Source: Pseudomonadota bacterium (GTDB taxonomy: Bacteria; Desulfobacterota; Desulfobacteria; Desulfobacterales; Desulfobacteraceae). From it: a DNA stretch of 64,000 bases. Position numbers and translations under genes: made by a program. The notes below the pieces were generated by a model. The model saw only the letters and a list, made by a program, of their open reading frames with translations, was not told the DNA's origin and did not search any database. Position 1 is the first letter of the stretch. Each line of letters opens with the position of its first letter. The stretch is taken from NCBI GenBank assembly GCA_018821715.1, contig JAHJLN010000057.1, positions 1 to 64,000 of the forward strand, written 5' to 3'. Shown piece after piece: positions 38,712-48,815 of the stretch.

Positions 38712-41009
38712 TCAAATTTTGAATTTGCCAACCAGGGTGTTGAGACTTTCTGCAAGCCGGGATAACTGCTCAGCACTGGATTTAACCTGCGAACTGCTGC
38801 CGGTGATTTTATCTGCAGACAGATTCACATCGGCAATATCCTCAGAAATACTTTCAGCCGTTGCAGAACTCTGAGCAATGTTTTCGGTAATATCTGATAT
38901 GCCGTCGGCAGTCTGGGTGATGTTGTCAACGATTTCACAAGTGCTGACAGATTGTTCTTCCACCGATGCCGAGATGATTGTCACAATATCATTGATCCCG
39001 TTAATGACACGGAAGATTTCCTCTATGCTGGATGCTGTTGAGGATGTGGAACCCTGGACATCATTGATCTGCTGCCGGATATCCAGGGTGGCCTGGGCGG
39101 TCTGCCTGGCCAGGGTCTTGATTTCATTGGCAACCACGGCAAATCCTTTTCCTGCCTCCCCGGCCCGTGCCGCTTCAATGGTGGCATTTAAGGCCAGAAG
39201 ATTGGTTTGTTCGGAAATATCGGTGATGGTTTCAGTGATTTTATCGATTTTCCGGGCAGCCTGTCCTAAAGCCAATACTTTCTGGGTGGCCGAACGAATC
39301 TGCTTCACTGCCTCTTTGGTTACCTCATGGGCATTCCCGGTGTTTTCAGCGATTTCAGCAATAGTGGTTGTCATCTCTCTGGCAGCGGTTGCAACGGTTG
39401 CTGTGTTGGTGGAGGACTGCTCCATGGCTGCAGAAACCGAATTCATATTCGCACTCATCTCTTTGGCAGCCGATGCAACGGTATTAGATTTTTCAAAAGT
39501 GCGTTCTGAGCCCAGGGTCATTTCATCGGAAATATTTTCCAGGGATTTTGAAGCAGTGGACAGGGTATGGATACCGTTTGAAATATCCTTGATCATGGAC
39601 TGAAGTTTTCCCATAAAATCATTAAACTTAACTGCCAGGGTCGCGACCTCATCTTTCCCGGAAGCAATCAGGCGCATGGTAAGATCCCCTTCTCCCTGGG
39701 CCAGTGCTTCCAGACCCCTGACGACTTGATGGATGGGCTTTGTAATGGAGTGGGAAATAAAAAAGGCAATCAGAAGAATCATCCCAATGCCAATACCGCC
39801 TACAATGGTATTGGCATATTTAAGGGCTGTTATGGACTTAAATGCTTCCTGTTTTGAGATTTCAGCAATCAATGCCCATTTTAAATCCAGAATTGGGAGG
39901 GGCGTATAAGCAGACAACACCTTAGTATGGGTATAGTTTTGCGTAATCTGTTTCCCTGTTTCACCGTTTAATGCCTTGGAAACGGTTTGGGTCTGGATTT
40001 TTGCTGTTTTGGGAGATTTAAAGGCAGCTCCGGCAGAAAAGGTTTGCGGAGACAAAAAGGCATCTGAGCGCATGAGCAGATCCTGTCCCACAAGATAGGT
40101 TTCTCCGGTTTGTCCCATGCCGTCCCGCTTGGTCATTATTTGGTTCAAGGGTGCCAGGGATAATTGAAAAACCGCCACCCCGATCAAGTTGTCACCATCA
40201 AACACCGGTGAACCGATAAAGCTGACCGGCTCTTCACAGGATGGCCCATATCCGGTATAATCTTCCAAAACAATCTTTTTATGGTTTGACGTGGAGATTA
40301 CCGTTTGAAATAACCGACCCAGCCGGGTGTCTTTAAGCGGCCCATCTTTCAGGCCGGCAGCAAAATCCGCTTTTTTTGAAACTGAATACAAAACAGTTCC
40401 ATTCAGGGCATCCACCAGAAGAATATCCTGAAACCCAAATGTTTCCATATAGTTTCTGAAAGAAGGATGATATTCTCTGTGAGCCCTTGTGTAGCTTGAC
40501 AGATCATTTGCCTCGTTCAGCAGTTTTTTGGACTCCATGGGGTGGGGGTTGGCTTTAATATAATAGTATTGCAGGGCAATGCCCTCGCTTGTCAGGCTGT
40601 TAAGCAGGGAATCAACATCAAATTTTCTCCCTGGATTTTTTTTTGTATACAACGGGCTGAACTCGGTTTCATAGAAATTTCGAACCTGGTTTTTAAATTC
40701 TGGAAGATTGGTTTCATCAATGTTGTTTTCAAAGGCAAAGGCTTCCAGATCGTCTTTGAATTTGAAAATGGCATCAATTGTCATTCTGTTGCTGGAAAAG
40801 GTGGCGATTTGGTTCTCAATGGTTTTAAAATAGGTGGACACCTGATTTTTTTTGATTTCCCGGACCGCCTCCAACTGGTTAAACGCTTGATTTTGAAGTG
40901 CTATTGTGGCTTTTGACATGGAAACAAGGCCGATAACAGCAAACGGTACGATCCCGACAAACAGGAAGGCCAGCACCAGCCGGGTTCCAAGTTTCAAATT
41001 TTTGAGCAT
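38712..41009 (-). CDS. Methyl-accepting chemotaxis protein with extracellular dCache-like domain
   Basis: [22 protein letters not shown]-terminal sensor, HAMP ([27 protein letters not shown]), signalling tip [44 protein letters not shown]. Confidence 0.93.
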   Translation of the reverse strand: MLKNLKLGTRLVLAFLFVGIVPFAVIGLVSMSKATIALQNQAFNQLEAVREIKKNQVSTYFKTIENQIATFSSNRMTIDAIFKFKDDLEAFAFENNIDETNLPEFKNQVRNFYETEFSPLYTKKNPGRKFDVDSLLNSLTSEGIALQYYYIKANPHPMESKKLLNEANDLSSYTRAHREYHPSFRNYMETFGFQDILLVDALNGTVLYSVSKKADFAAGLKDGPLKDTRLGRLFQTVISTSNHKKIVLEDYTGYGPSCEEPVSFIGSPVFDGDNLIGVAVFQLSLAPLNQIMTKRDGMGQTGETYLVGQDLLMRSDAFLSPQTFSAGAAFKSPKTAKIQTQTVSKALNGETGKQITQNYTHTKVLSAYTPLPILDLKWALIAEISKQEAFKSITALKYANTIVGGIGIGMILLIAFFISHSITKPIHQVVRGLEALAQGEGDLTMRLIASGKDEVATLAVKFNDFMGKLQSMIKDISNGIHTLSTASKSLENISDEMTLGSERTFEKSNTVASAAKEMSANMNSVSAAMEQSSTNTATVATAAREMTTTIAEIAENTGNAHEVTKEAVKQIRSATQKVLALGQAARKIDKITETITDISEQTNLLALNATIEAARAGEAGKGFAVVANEIKTLARQTAQATLDIRQQINDVQGSTSSTASSIEEIFRVINGINDIVTIISASVEEQSVSTCEIVDNITQTADGISDITENIAQSSATAESISEDIADVNLSADKITGSSSQVKSSAEQLSRLAESLNTLVGKFKI

Positions 41010-41051
41010 AACCCGATCCTCTCTTTTAATCAGTTGATGTAAGTTCTGATG

Positions 41052-41759
41052 TTATTTTTCCCTGTTTTCAAAAAACGTTTTCACAAAGTCAATATGCTGT
41101 CGCATGCCTTGATAGGCCCCATCCGGATCACGATTGATCACCGCCGTCATGATGGCTGTATGTTGTTTTAAAATGAGCTGAATATTTTTGGGATTTTCAT
41201 AAAGAAATCTTAGGCTTTCCATAATACCTTGAAAAAGGTAGTCATAAAAATTTTTCATGACCTGGATATGGAGTTGATTTTTTGTGGCATAGGCAACGGC
41301 CATGTGAAAGGATGTGTCTGCTTCCGTTCCAAGCCGTCCGGCCCGGATTTCTTTTTCCATTTCTTCCAGGCTTTGCTCCATGGCCTGGATGTCTTTTGAA
41401 TCCGCGCGTTTGGCTGCAAGGGCTGCAGCAACACATTCCAATCCCATCCGTACTTCCAGGAGGTCATAAATAGTGGTATCCTGGGCATTCATGGCCGCTG
41501 CAAAAGGGTTTCCTGTTTTTGGATCCGGCACAGCCACAAAGGTTCCTTTACCTTGACGGTGCTCAACAAACCCCATGGTTACCAGGCGGCCGATTGCATT
41601 GCGAATGGTTGTCCTGCTGACCTTCATGGAATCGGCCATGTCCCTTTCAGTCAAAAGTCTGTCACCGGGCTTTAACTTGCCTCTGAAAATCAGCTCTTTT
41701 AACTGCTCAAATACCTGGTCGGAAATTTTTTGCTGTTTTATAGGTTTTAATAACGCCAT
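41052..41759 (-). CDS. GntR-family regulator with FCD domain (paralog 2, LldR/FadR-like)
   Basis: ISDQVFEQLKELIFRGKLKPGDRLLTERDMADSMKVSRTTIRNAIGRLVTMGFV; FCD with ADTSFHMAVAYATKNQLHIQVMKNFYDYLFQGIMESL. Confidence 0.92.
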   Translation of the reverse strand: MALLKPIKQQKISDQVFEQLKELIFRGKLKPGDRLLTERDMADSMKVSRTTIRNAIGRLVTMGFVEHRQGKGTFVAVPDPKTGNPFAAAMNAQDTTIYDLLEVRMGLECVAAALAAKRADSKDIQAMEQSLEEMEKEIRAGRLGTEADTSFHMAVAYATKNQLHIQVMKNFYDYLFQGIMESLRFLYENPKNIQLILKQHTAIMTAVINRDPDGAYQGMRQHIDFVKTFFENREK

Positions 41760-41760
41760 A

Positions 41761-43056
41761 CTATTTAATTCCTTGGGCATACAATTCTATGGGATGTTTA
41801 ATATCAATATGGCTGCTGCCTTTTGAAAGCATGTCTGAAATGTGCATCATGCAGGCAGGGCAGCTTGTTGCAATGGTATGACAGCCGGTGGCCTCAATGT
41901 TTTCTTTTTTAATTTTTCCGATCTTGGAAGAAAGATCATAATGATACAGGTTGAAACTGCCGCCCATACCACAGCATCGGTCCGGATCAGCCATTTCTTT
42001 TAAGGTATACCCAGAAGACGCATGAATAACATCTCTGGGTTCCTTACGGACGCCAAGTGATTTTGCCAGATGGCACGGGTCGTGATAGGTCACAATTTTG
42101 GGTGTTTCACTGGATTCTGACTGGAGTTCCAACCCTGCCACACTGCTTAAAAACTGGCTGATATCAAGTGTTTTTTCAGCCAGAAGCGAAACCTGTTTCT
42201 CAAGGCCGGGGGTCTGGTTTTGAACCATGGAGGGCCACAGTTTTTTCAGCGTGGAGGTGCAGGTTGCACAGGCGGTTACAAGATAATCAAACTTTTCAAC
42301 CGGGAACAGGTCTAAGTTGTATTTTACAAGGGATAAAAAGGTTAAGGTATCTCCGGCTGCTAAAGCCGGAATACCGCAGCAGCCCTGGTTTCTGGGAATA
42401 ATTACTTGAAAATTGTGATGCAAAAGCACCTTGACCGTGGCAATGCCGACCCTTGGGAATATTTTATCAATCAGGCAACCTGAAAAAAAAGCCACTCTGG
42501 GGCCGGTCGGCTTGGCCTTGGCCATCAGCTGATCAATGGATTTTTGGAAGGGAATATCTGCAGCCGGAACAATGCTGCGATGGTTTAAAAGCGGTGATAA
42601 AATTTTTAATGATGCCGTCTGTGTATGGTCGTTGCTTGGCGTTAACACAAATTTTTGCAGTTTTGCACCCATATGGATGATCCAATCAAATACCTTTGGC
42701 TGGGCCAGCATTTTTCTGAAGATAATTTTTTTGATAAACGACAGTTTTAAATAGCCTGTGATGATGGCACGGGCTTTGATGAAGATATCGGTAACTTTAA
42801 CGCCGCTGGGACAGTTTGCCGCACAGGAACCGCATAAAAGACATTTGTTGAGCCGCTTGTTGACACCATCTGGGTTGTCAAAGATGTCATTCATAAGAGA
42901 CTCTAAAAGGACGAGTTTACCCCTTGCCACATCCGCCTCTTTGTGCGTCTGTTCAAACACGGGACACACCGACTGACACATGCCGCATTTCATACAGGAA
43001 ACAAGCTGCTCTTCAAGCGTTCGCAGCTGGTTTGAAAGATCTTTCATTTCCGACAT
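41761..43056 (-). CDS. glcF: (Fe-S)-binding CCG-domain oxidoreductase subunit, GlcF-like
   Basis: CMKCGMCQSVCPVF and CLLCGSCAANCPSG clusters; CCG motifs NQGCCGIPALAAGD and PDRCCGMGGSFNLYH; adjacent to GlcD. Confidence 0.88.
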   Translation of the reverse strand: MSEMKDLSNQLRTLEEQLVSCMKCGMCQSVCPVFEQTHKEADVARGKLVLLESLMNDIFDNPDGVNKRLNKCLLCGSCAANCPSGVKVTDIFIKARAIITGYLKLSFIKKIIFRKMLAQPKVFDWIIHMGAKLQKFVLTPSNDHTQTASLKILSPLLNHRSIVPAADIPFQKSIDQLMAKAKPTGPRVAFFSGCLIDKIFPRVGIATVKVLLHHNFQVIIPRNQGCCGIPALAAGDTLTFLSLVKYNLDLFPVEKFDYLVTACATCTSTLKKLWPSMVQNQTPGLEKQVSLLAEKTLDISQFLSSVAGLELQSESSETPKIVTYHDPCHLAKSLGVRKEPRDVIHASSGYTLKEMADPDRCCGMGGSFNLYHYDLSSKIGKIKKENIEATGCHTIATSCPACMMHISDMLSKGSSHIDIKHPIELYAQGIK

Positions 43057-43057
43057 G

Positions 43058-44440
43058 TTAAACCCCCGATATTTTGCCTGGATTAAGGATATTATTGGGG
43101 TCAAGTGCTTTTCTCAGCCGTCTGGAAAAATCAACAGAGGCTTTTCCAATCTCATTTTCCAAAAATGCGGATTTGGCAATGCCTGTACCATGTTCACCGG
43201 AAAGCGTCCCCCCGAGGGCAAGTGCCTGACTGAAGATATCCTCAATGGCTTTTTCAACTTTGAGCCATTCTTTTTTATCCCGCCTGTCGGTTAGAATCGT
43301 CGGGTGAAGATTTCCATCCCCGGCATGTCCAAAGGTACCGATGGTCAGCTGGTGTTTTTGGGCTATTTTGGCCAGGCCTTTAACCATATCGGGAATTCTG
43401 CTTCTGGGGACGGTTGCATCTTCAAGAACCAGGGTGGGTTTCAATTTGGCAAGGGCGGACAATGCACTCCGCCGGGCAGCCCAGATTTTTTCTCTTTCTG
43501 CATCCGTCCGGGCTGTTTTTGTTTGATAGGCGCCATGCTTTTGACAAATGGCAACCACCTTTGATGCGTCTTCTTCTACCTGGCCGGGATACCCGTCAAG
43601 CTCAATCAGCAACAGCGCGCCTGCATCCGTCGGCAATCCGGCATGACTGAATGCTTCAACCGCCTGGATGGTAAATTTGTCCATCATTTCAAGTGTTGCC
43701 GGAACAATTCGGCTGGCAATAATGTCGGCAACTGCTTCAGAAGCATCTTCGATTGATTTGAAAGCTGTGATGATGGATTTGCGATGCTCAGGATAGGGAA
43801 TCAATTTTAAGGTGATTTCATCCAGGATACCCAGCGTGCCTTCAGAACCGATCATCAGTCCCGTAATATTGTATCCGGTAACACATTTTACTGTTTTTGA
43901 ACCGGTTCTGATGTGGTTGCCCATGGCATCAAAAAAATTGAGCCCCATGACATAGTCTTTGGTAACGCCGTATTTTAATCCCCTTAAGCCCCCGGCATTT
44001 TCCATTACATTGCCGCCCAGGGTGGAAACAGCCTGGCTGCCGGGGTCCGGCGGATAGAACAGCCCCAGAGCTTCCACACGGGAGGCAAGTTTTGCCGTTA
44101 CAACACCGGGCTGGACAATGGCATACATGTCTGCTTCATTGATTTCAATAATGTTGTTAAAAAGCTGGGTTAAAAGAACGATGCCGTTGGCCATGGGAAT
44201 GGTGCCGCCGCTTAAGTTGGTGCCGGCCCCCCGAACCGTTATGGGAAGCCTGTTTTCATGACACAGCACAATGATTTTACCCAGCTCCTCAGAAGTCCGG
44301 GGCATCAGGACAGCGGCAGGAGAAACAGAATCAAGCGGTGCGGCATCATAGGAATATGTTACCAGGTCTTCAGGTTCTGTTAAAACATGGTCTTTGCCAA
44401 CAATATCTTGAAACGCGTTATATAATGATTTTTTGATCAC
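43058..44440 (-). CDS. glcD: FAD-linked oxidase, glycolate/D-lactate dehydrogenase GlcD-like
   Basis: PITVRGAGTNLSGGTIPMANGIVL, TLGGNVMENAGGLRGLKYGVTKDYV, GTFGHAGDGNLHPTIL, GGTLSGEHGTGIAKS. GTG start at 44440 preceded by GGAGGT. Confidence 0.9.
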   Translation of the reverse strand: MIKKSLYNAFQDIVGKDHVLTEPEDLVTYSYDAAPLDSVSPAAVLMPRTSEELGKIIVLCHENRLPITVRGAGTNLSGGTIPMANGIVLLTQLFNNIIEINEADMYAIVQPGVVTAKLASRVEALGLFYPPDPGSQAVSTLGGNVMENAGGLRGLKYGVTKDYVMGLNFFDAMGNHIRTGSKTVKCVTGYNITGLMIGSEGTLGILDEITLKLIPYPEHRKSIITAFKSIEDASEAVADIIASRIVPATLEMMDKFTIQAVEAFSHAGLPTDAGALLLIELDGYPGQVEEDASKVVAICQKHGAYQTKTARTDAEREKIWAARRSALSALAKLKPTLVLEDATVPRSRIPDMVKGLAKIAQKHQLTIGTFGHAGDGNLHPTILTDRRDKKEWLKVEKAIEDIFSQALALGGTLSGEHGTGIAKSAFLENEIGKASVDFSRRLRKALDPNNILNPGKISGV

Positions 44441-44454
44441 AATACCTCCCAAAA

Positions 44455-44469
44455 ATTGGTAGTACCAAT
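44455..44469. promoter_or_regulatory. Candidate GntR/FCD operator O1 upstream of glcD
   Basis: Perfect palindrome ATTGGTA-G-TACCAAT, 15 nt upstream of the glcD start. Confidence 0.75.
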
Positions 44470-44615
44470 ATTTTTATATATGAATTGGTTTATAATGGTA
44501 TTTTATGTTTATGGTACTTCCTAAATAATTTTTCTTCTCTTGTTTATCTGATAAGCCCTATTAAATAAAGGATTAACAGATAGTTTTTTAAAATGCAACA
44601 TAAAAAATTTTTTTC

Positions 44616-44659
44616 TTGACAATAAGAAATCGAATGATTTATGTATTGGTATTACCAAT
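44616..44659 (+). promoter_or_regulatory. Promoter with overlapping operator O2 upstream of the SDR/TRAP operon
   Basis: TTGACA (44616-44621), -10-like TATGTA (44640-44645), and perfect palindrome ATTGGTA-T-TACCAAT (44645-44659) at the start region. Confidence 0.7.
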
Positions 44660-44689
44660 TTTAAAAGAAACCAATTTGGGAGAAAGTCA

Positions 44690-45529
44690 ATGAATGTCAA
44701 TGAACCGGAAATTAACCCAGGCGATATTTTAATACTCTCGGATGAACACTATATTCTGGAAAATGTCTGTATTGTCAGTGGAGCAGGTACCGGTATCGGC
44801 CGTGCCGTTGCAGTGGCTGCTGCTGCCAACGGTCTAACAACCCTGGGCCTGGACATTAATGCTGCTGAGGGTGAAAAAACGGTTGGAATGGCCAAAAAAG
44901 CCGGCGGCAGGATGGTGTTTCTTAAAACCGACCTGACAAAAGACACAGATATCCAAAGGGCTGTACAAAAAGCCGGCGAGTTAGGGAATATTAGATTTCT
45001 GGCAAATATTGCCGGTATTCAGCATATTGATTCTGTTGAAAATTTTCCCATGGAAACATATGATTTAATGGAAAGAATCATGCTCAGGGCACCGTTTTAT
45101 TTGTCAAAGCTTGTCATTCCCCATATGAAAAAAGGCGGGAACTGGTATGGTGCCATTGGTAATATGGCCTCTGTCCATGCCCATATCTGTACAAAGAACA
45201 AACCGGTTTACAATATAACAAAATTCGGTCTGCGGGCTCTGAGCCAGTCCATCTCGGCAGAGGGAGAGGGAAAGATACGATCCTTTACGGTCAGCAGCGG
45301 TTTTGTAAAAACCCCATTGGCATTGAACCAGATTCCATCCCAGGCGGAGCAGCGAAACCTGACGACGGATCAGGTGATCACCGATGTGATGATGGGCAAG
45401 TCCAGAGTCAAGGAAATGATGTCTCCAATTGAAGTGGCCAATCTGTTTGTTTTTGGATTTTCACGCTTTTCAAAATACCTGGTCGGTGGTGACCTTTTAT
45501 TTGATGGGGGAATGACCTTAACATATTAA
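44690..45529 (+). CDS. Short-chain dehydrogenase/reductase, 3-hydroxybutyrate-dehydrogenase-like (paralog 2)
   Basis: VSGAGTGIGRAVAVAAAANG, NIAGIQHIDSVENFPMETYDLM, YNITKFGLRALSQSISAEG; very similar to 35981..36820. Confidence 0.9.
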   Translation: MNVNEPEINPGDILILSDEHYILENVCIVSGAGTGIGRAVAVAAAANGLTTLGLDINAAEGEKTVGMAKKAGGRMVFLKTDLTKDTDIQRAVQKAGELGNIRFLANIAGIQHIDSVENFPMETYDLMERIMLRAPFYLSKLVIPHMKKGGNWYGAIGNMASVHAHICTKNKPVYNITKFGLRALSQSISAEGEGKIRSFTVSSGFVKTPLALNQIPSQAEQRNLTTDQVITDVMMGKSRVKEMMSPIEVANLFVFGFSRFSKYLVGGDLLFDGGMTLTY

Positions 45530-45610
45530 CGGGTGGGAAAAGGAGGGAAATACAGTACAGGACTCGAGGCAGGCAAATGGTAATATTTAAATTTTTAGGA
45601 GGGAAAATCA

Positions 45611-46693
45611 ATGTTTAAGAACAATTTGGTGAAAATTTTAATTTCAATGGTGACATTTGTTTTTGTTTTATCTTTGAATCCAGCTTTGGCTGCAGAAAAA
45701 AAGGTGCTGTTAAAAGTGCCGGTCTGTTTTTCCACAGCCCTTCCAGGACTTGGCAGTACAATCCCATGGGTGGCTGAAAGAATTGAAACAGCCAGTAACG
45801 GTACGCTGAAGATGAACGTGTATGAGCCGGGAAAACTGGTCGCACCTTTTGAAATCCTGGGCGCAGTTTCAGCCGGTAAAATCAATGCCGGATATGCAAC
45901 GGCAGGGTACTGGGCCGGTAAAATCCCAGCATCCCCTATTTTTTCTGCGATTCCCTTTGGCCCGGAAGCAGGGGAAATGCTGGCCTGGCTCTACTATGGA
46001 AATGGTATGAATTTATACCAGGAAATGTATGACAGCCATGGGTATAATGTAAAAGTCCTTGTCTGCGGTGTTATTGCACCGGAAACCTCCGGCTGGTTTA
46101 CCAAAGAAATTCAGAGTGCAGATGATATTAAGGGGTTAAGAATTAGATTTTTTGGTCTTGGCGGGCAGGTCATGCAGAAACTGGGCGCATCTGTCAGCCT
46201 TCTGCCGGGCGGTGAAATTTTCCCTGCACTTGAGAAAAAGGCCATTGACGCCACAGAGTTTTCCATGCCTGCTATTGACGAACGTCTTGGGTTTTATAAA
46301 ATTGCCAAATATAATTACTTTCCCGGCTGGCATCAGCAGGCAACAGCATTTGAACTCCTGATCAACAAAGATGTCTGGAATGGGATGAGTGATCATCAAA
46401 GAATGGTCATTGAAATGCTTTGCAAGGCCGCTACATTGGATGCATTTGCTTATACAGAAGCCATCCAGGCCAAGGCAATGAAAGAGAATGTTGAACATCG
46501 CGGTGTGAAAAACATGTACTGGTCTCCTGAAATGCTGGCCACATATAAATCTGCATGGGAAGAAGTTGCCAAGGAGCAGGCAGAAAAAGATGTCTTTTTT
46601 AAGAAAGTATGGGATGATGTCAGTGCCTTCCGTGCTGAATATAAGACATGGCAGACATATGGATTTCTGCCCCGCCCGGCACCTCCGAAATAA
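45611..46693 (+). CDS. dctP: TRAP transporter substrate-binding protein DctP
   Basis: Signal peptide; IAPETSGWFTKEIQSADDIKGLRIRFFGLGGQVMQKLGASVSLLPGGEIFPALEKKAIDATEFSMPAID. Confidence 0.92.
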   Translation: MFKNNLVKILISMVTFVFVLSLNPALAAEKKVLLKVPVCFSTALPGLGSTIPWVAERIETASNGTLKMNVYEPGKLVAPFEILGAVSAGKINAGYATAGYWAGKIPASPIFSAIPFGPEAGEMLAWLYYGNGMNLYQEMYDSHGYNVKVLVCGVIAPETSGWFTKEIQSADDIKGLRIRFFGLGGQVMQKLGASVSLLPGGEIFPALEKKAIDATEFSMPAIDERLGFYKIAKYNYFPGWHQQATAFELLINKDVWNGMSDHQRMVIEMLCKAATLDAFAYTEAIQAKAMKENVEHRGVKNMYWSPEMLATYKSAWEEVAKEQAEKDVFFKKVWDDVSAFRAEYKTWQTYGFLPRPAPPK

Positions 46694-46780
46694 GAACAGG
46701 CAAGCGTAACCGAACGTGTGCGGACAGCCGTGCTGCCCGCACTATTTTTTAAAAAAGTTGATCAATTTCAGGAAAACACC

Positions 46781-47299
46781 ATGAAGACTGAAAAGAGCAG
46801 TTCCGTGAAACTATGCGATTCTCTGGATAAATTTGTAATGGGGATTGGTCATGTGGCCATGTGGAGCAATGGGATCCTCATTTTTGTGATCATCCTCCAG
46901 GTCATTCTCAGGTATGGTTTCGGCCATGGCCTGGTGACCCTGGAAGAATTGCAATGGCACCTTTATGCCGTGGGCATCATGTTTGGGGCATCCTATGCCG
47001 TAACCCTGGACAGCCATATCCGGGTGGATATTATCCATGCCCGGCTTTCTAAAAAATGGCAGGCCCGGTGGGACCTTTTTGGGATTGTTTTTCTGCTGCT
47101 GCCCTTTATCATTATCATTTTTCACCAGAGCCTGGATTTTGTGTATGAATCCTGGCGGGTGGCTGAAAGATCCGATGCGCCCATGGGGCTGCCGTTCCGC
47201 TGGCTGATCAAAGGGGTCATACCGGCCAGTTTCGGTCTTTTGATTGTTTCAGTCGTGTCCCGGGCCATACGAATCATACATAATTTGAAAAGAGGATAG
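46781..47299 (+). CDS. dctQ: TRAP transporter small permease DctQ
   Basis: Four-TM pattern; LEELQWHLYAVGIMFGASYAVTLDSHIRVDIIHARLSKKWQARWDL. Confidence 0.9.
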   Translation: MKTEKSSSVKLCDSLDKFVMGIGHVAMWSNGILIFVIILQVILRYGFGHGLVTLEELQWHLYAVGIMFGASYAVTLDSHIRVDIIHARLSKKWQARWDLFGIVFLLLPFIIIIFHQSLDFVYESWRVAERSDAPMGLPFRWLIKGVIPASFGLLIVSVVSRAIRIIHNLKRG

Positions 47300-47302
47300 A
47301 AA

Positions 47303-48688
47303 ATGGAATTTAATGATTACCTGGTCATCGGGATGTTCCTGACCTTTATTTCCCTTTTGTTCACCGGTTTCCCCGTGGCCTGGGTTCTGGGTGGGGTTTC
47401 TGTCCTGTTTACATTTGTGGGGTATATTGCCGATCTTTATTTCGGCACCTGGACAGGACTTGATTATCTTACTCTGGGCATGTCTGTGAACCGAATATTT
47501 AAATTCATGGACAACTGGGTCCTGGTGGCCCTGCCCATGTTTATCTTCATGGGATTGATGCTGGACAGAAGCGGCATTGCAGAGAAATTGATGAAATCCA
47601 TGCAGCATCTGTTTGGAAATGTAAGGGGTGGGCTTGCCGTGACCGTTACCACCATTGGAATTATCCTTGCGGCTTCCACCGGTATTATAGGGGCTTCGGT
47701 TGTCCTTTTAGGGCTTCTTTCCCTGCCGGCAATGATGAAACAGGGGTATTCCAAAACCCTTGCCTTAGGAACCATTGCAGGGTCAGGAACGCTTGGGATC
47801 CTGATTCCGCCGAGTATCATGCTGGTAATCATGGCGGATCAACTGGGCCTGTCTGTCGGAGACCTTTTCATGGGCGCCGTGATTCCCGGTATTATCCTGG
47901 GCGCGCTCTATATCTTTTATATCCTGATTTTCTGTCTGGTGAAACCGGCTGCAGCGCCCCTGGACCAGGATCGCAAACCCTTGGGGTTGAAAGTTATCTG
48001 GGATATTTTTGTCAGCATTCTTCCGCCGGGCCTGTTGATCCTGGCAGTACTTGGATCCATCTTTGCCGGAATGACCACGCCGACTGAAGCAAGCGGTGTG
48101 GGGGCCTTAGGGGCAACCTTGCTGGCATTTGCCAATAAAAAATTGAGCATGAAAGTCATTGTCGAAGTAATGAAATCCTGCTTCAATACAACCGCTTATA
48201 TTTTTGCTATCTTTTTAGGCGCCACCTGTTTTGCCCTTGTTCTGAGGAGCCTGGGAGGGGATAACCTTATAGAAAGAGCGCTTACCGGACTGCCTTTCGG
48301 TCCTCACGGCGTCATGCTGGTGATCCTCGGGGCAGTGTTCCTGCTGGGATTTTTCCTGGACTGGATTGAGATTACCCTGATCGTACTCCCCTTGATTGCG
48401 CCGGTTGTTTCATCCCTTGGATTTGAAATAGATGGGCATGGGGTAGTGGATAACCCGGAACTGATCTGGTTTGTCATGCTGATTGCCGTGACGCTCCAGA
48501 CCTCTTTTTTAACACCGCCTGTGGGATTTGCGTTGTTCTATTTAAAAGGGGTCTGCCCGCCGGAAATAAAGTTGATCGATATTTATAAAGGGGTTGTTCC
48601 GTTTATCATTCTCCAGCTCATCGGCCTTGGCATTATTATCCTCTGGCCACAGCTTGTTATCTGGCTGCCATCGATCGCATACGGATAA
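47303..48688 (+). CDS. dctM: TRAP transporter large permease DctM
   Basis: GFPVAWVLGGVSVLFTF, GSGTLGILIPPSIMLVIMADQLGLSVGDLFMGAVIPG, TPTEASGVGALGA, LTPPVGFALFYLKGV. Confidence 0.94.
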   Translation: MEFNDYLVIGMFLTFISLLFTGFPVAWVLGGVSVLFTFVGYIADLYFGTWTGLDYLTLGMSVNRIFKFMDNWVLVALPMFIFMGLMLDRSGIAEKLMKSMQHLFGNVRGGLAVTVTTIGIILAASTGIIGASVVLLGLLSLPAMMKQGYSKTLALGTIAGSGTLGILIPPSIMLVIMADQLGLSVGDLFMGAVIPGIILGALYIFYILIFCLVKPAAAPLDQDRKPLGLKVIWDIFVSILPPGLLILAVLGSIFAGMTTPTEASGVGALGATLLAFANKKLSMKVIVEVMKSCFNTTAYIFAIFLGATCFALVLRSLGGDNLIERALTGLPFGPHGVMLVILGAVFLLGFFLDWIEITLIVLPLIAPVVSSLGFEIDGHGVVDNPELIWFVMLIAVTLQTSFLTPPVGFALFYLKGVCPPEIKLIDIYKGVVPFIILQLIGLGIIILWPQLVIWLPSIAYG

Positions 48689-48815
48689 TAAATTTATATT
48701 GCCCGAGTTAAAAAAAACCGTGATATTCGATGTGGTAATGCTATAGTGGCTAAACCAAACAGCAAATTATCAAGGGGATATTGTATTCAAATTTTGATGA
48801 AAAAGGGTAAGGTCA

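Noticed and set aside
38878-39603. 241-aa plus-strand ORF opposite the second MCP
   Set aside because: Antisense shadow of the conserved MCP signalling region; the same type of shadow occurs opposite the first MCP.
48730-48775. GTGGTAATGCTATAGTGGCTAAACCAA as a third GntR operator before lutC
   Set aside because: Only partial TGG...CCA similarity, not the perfect 15-bp palindrome seen at 44455 and 44645.
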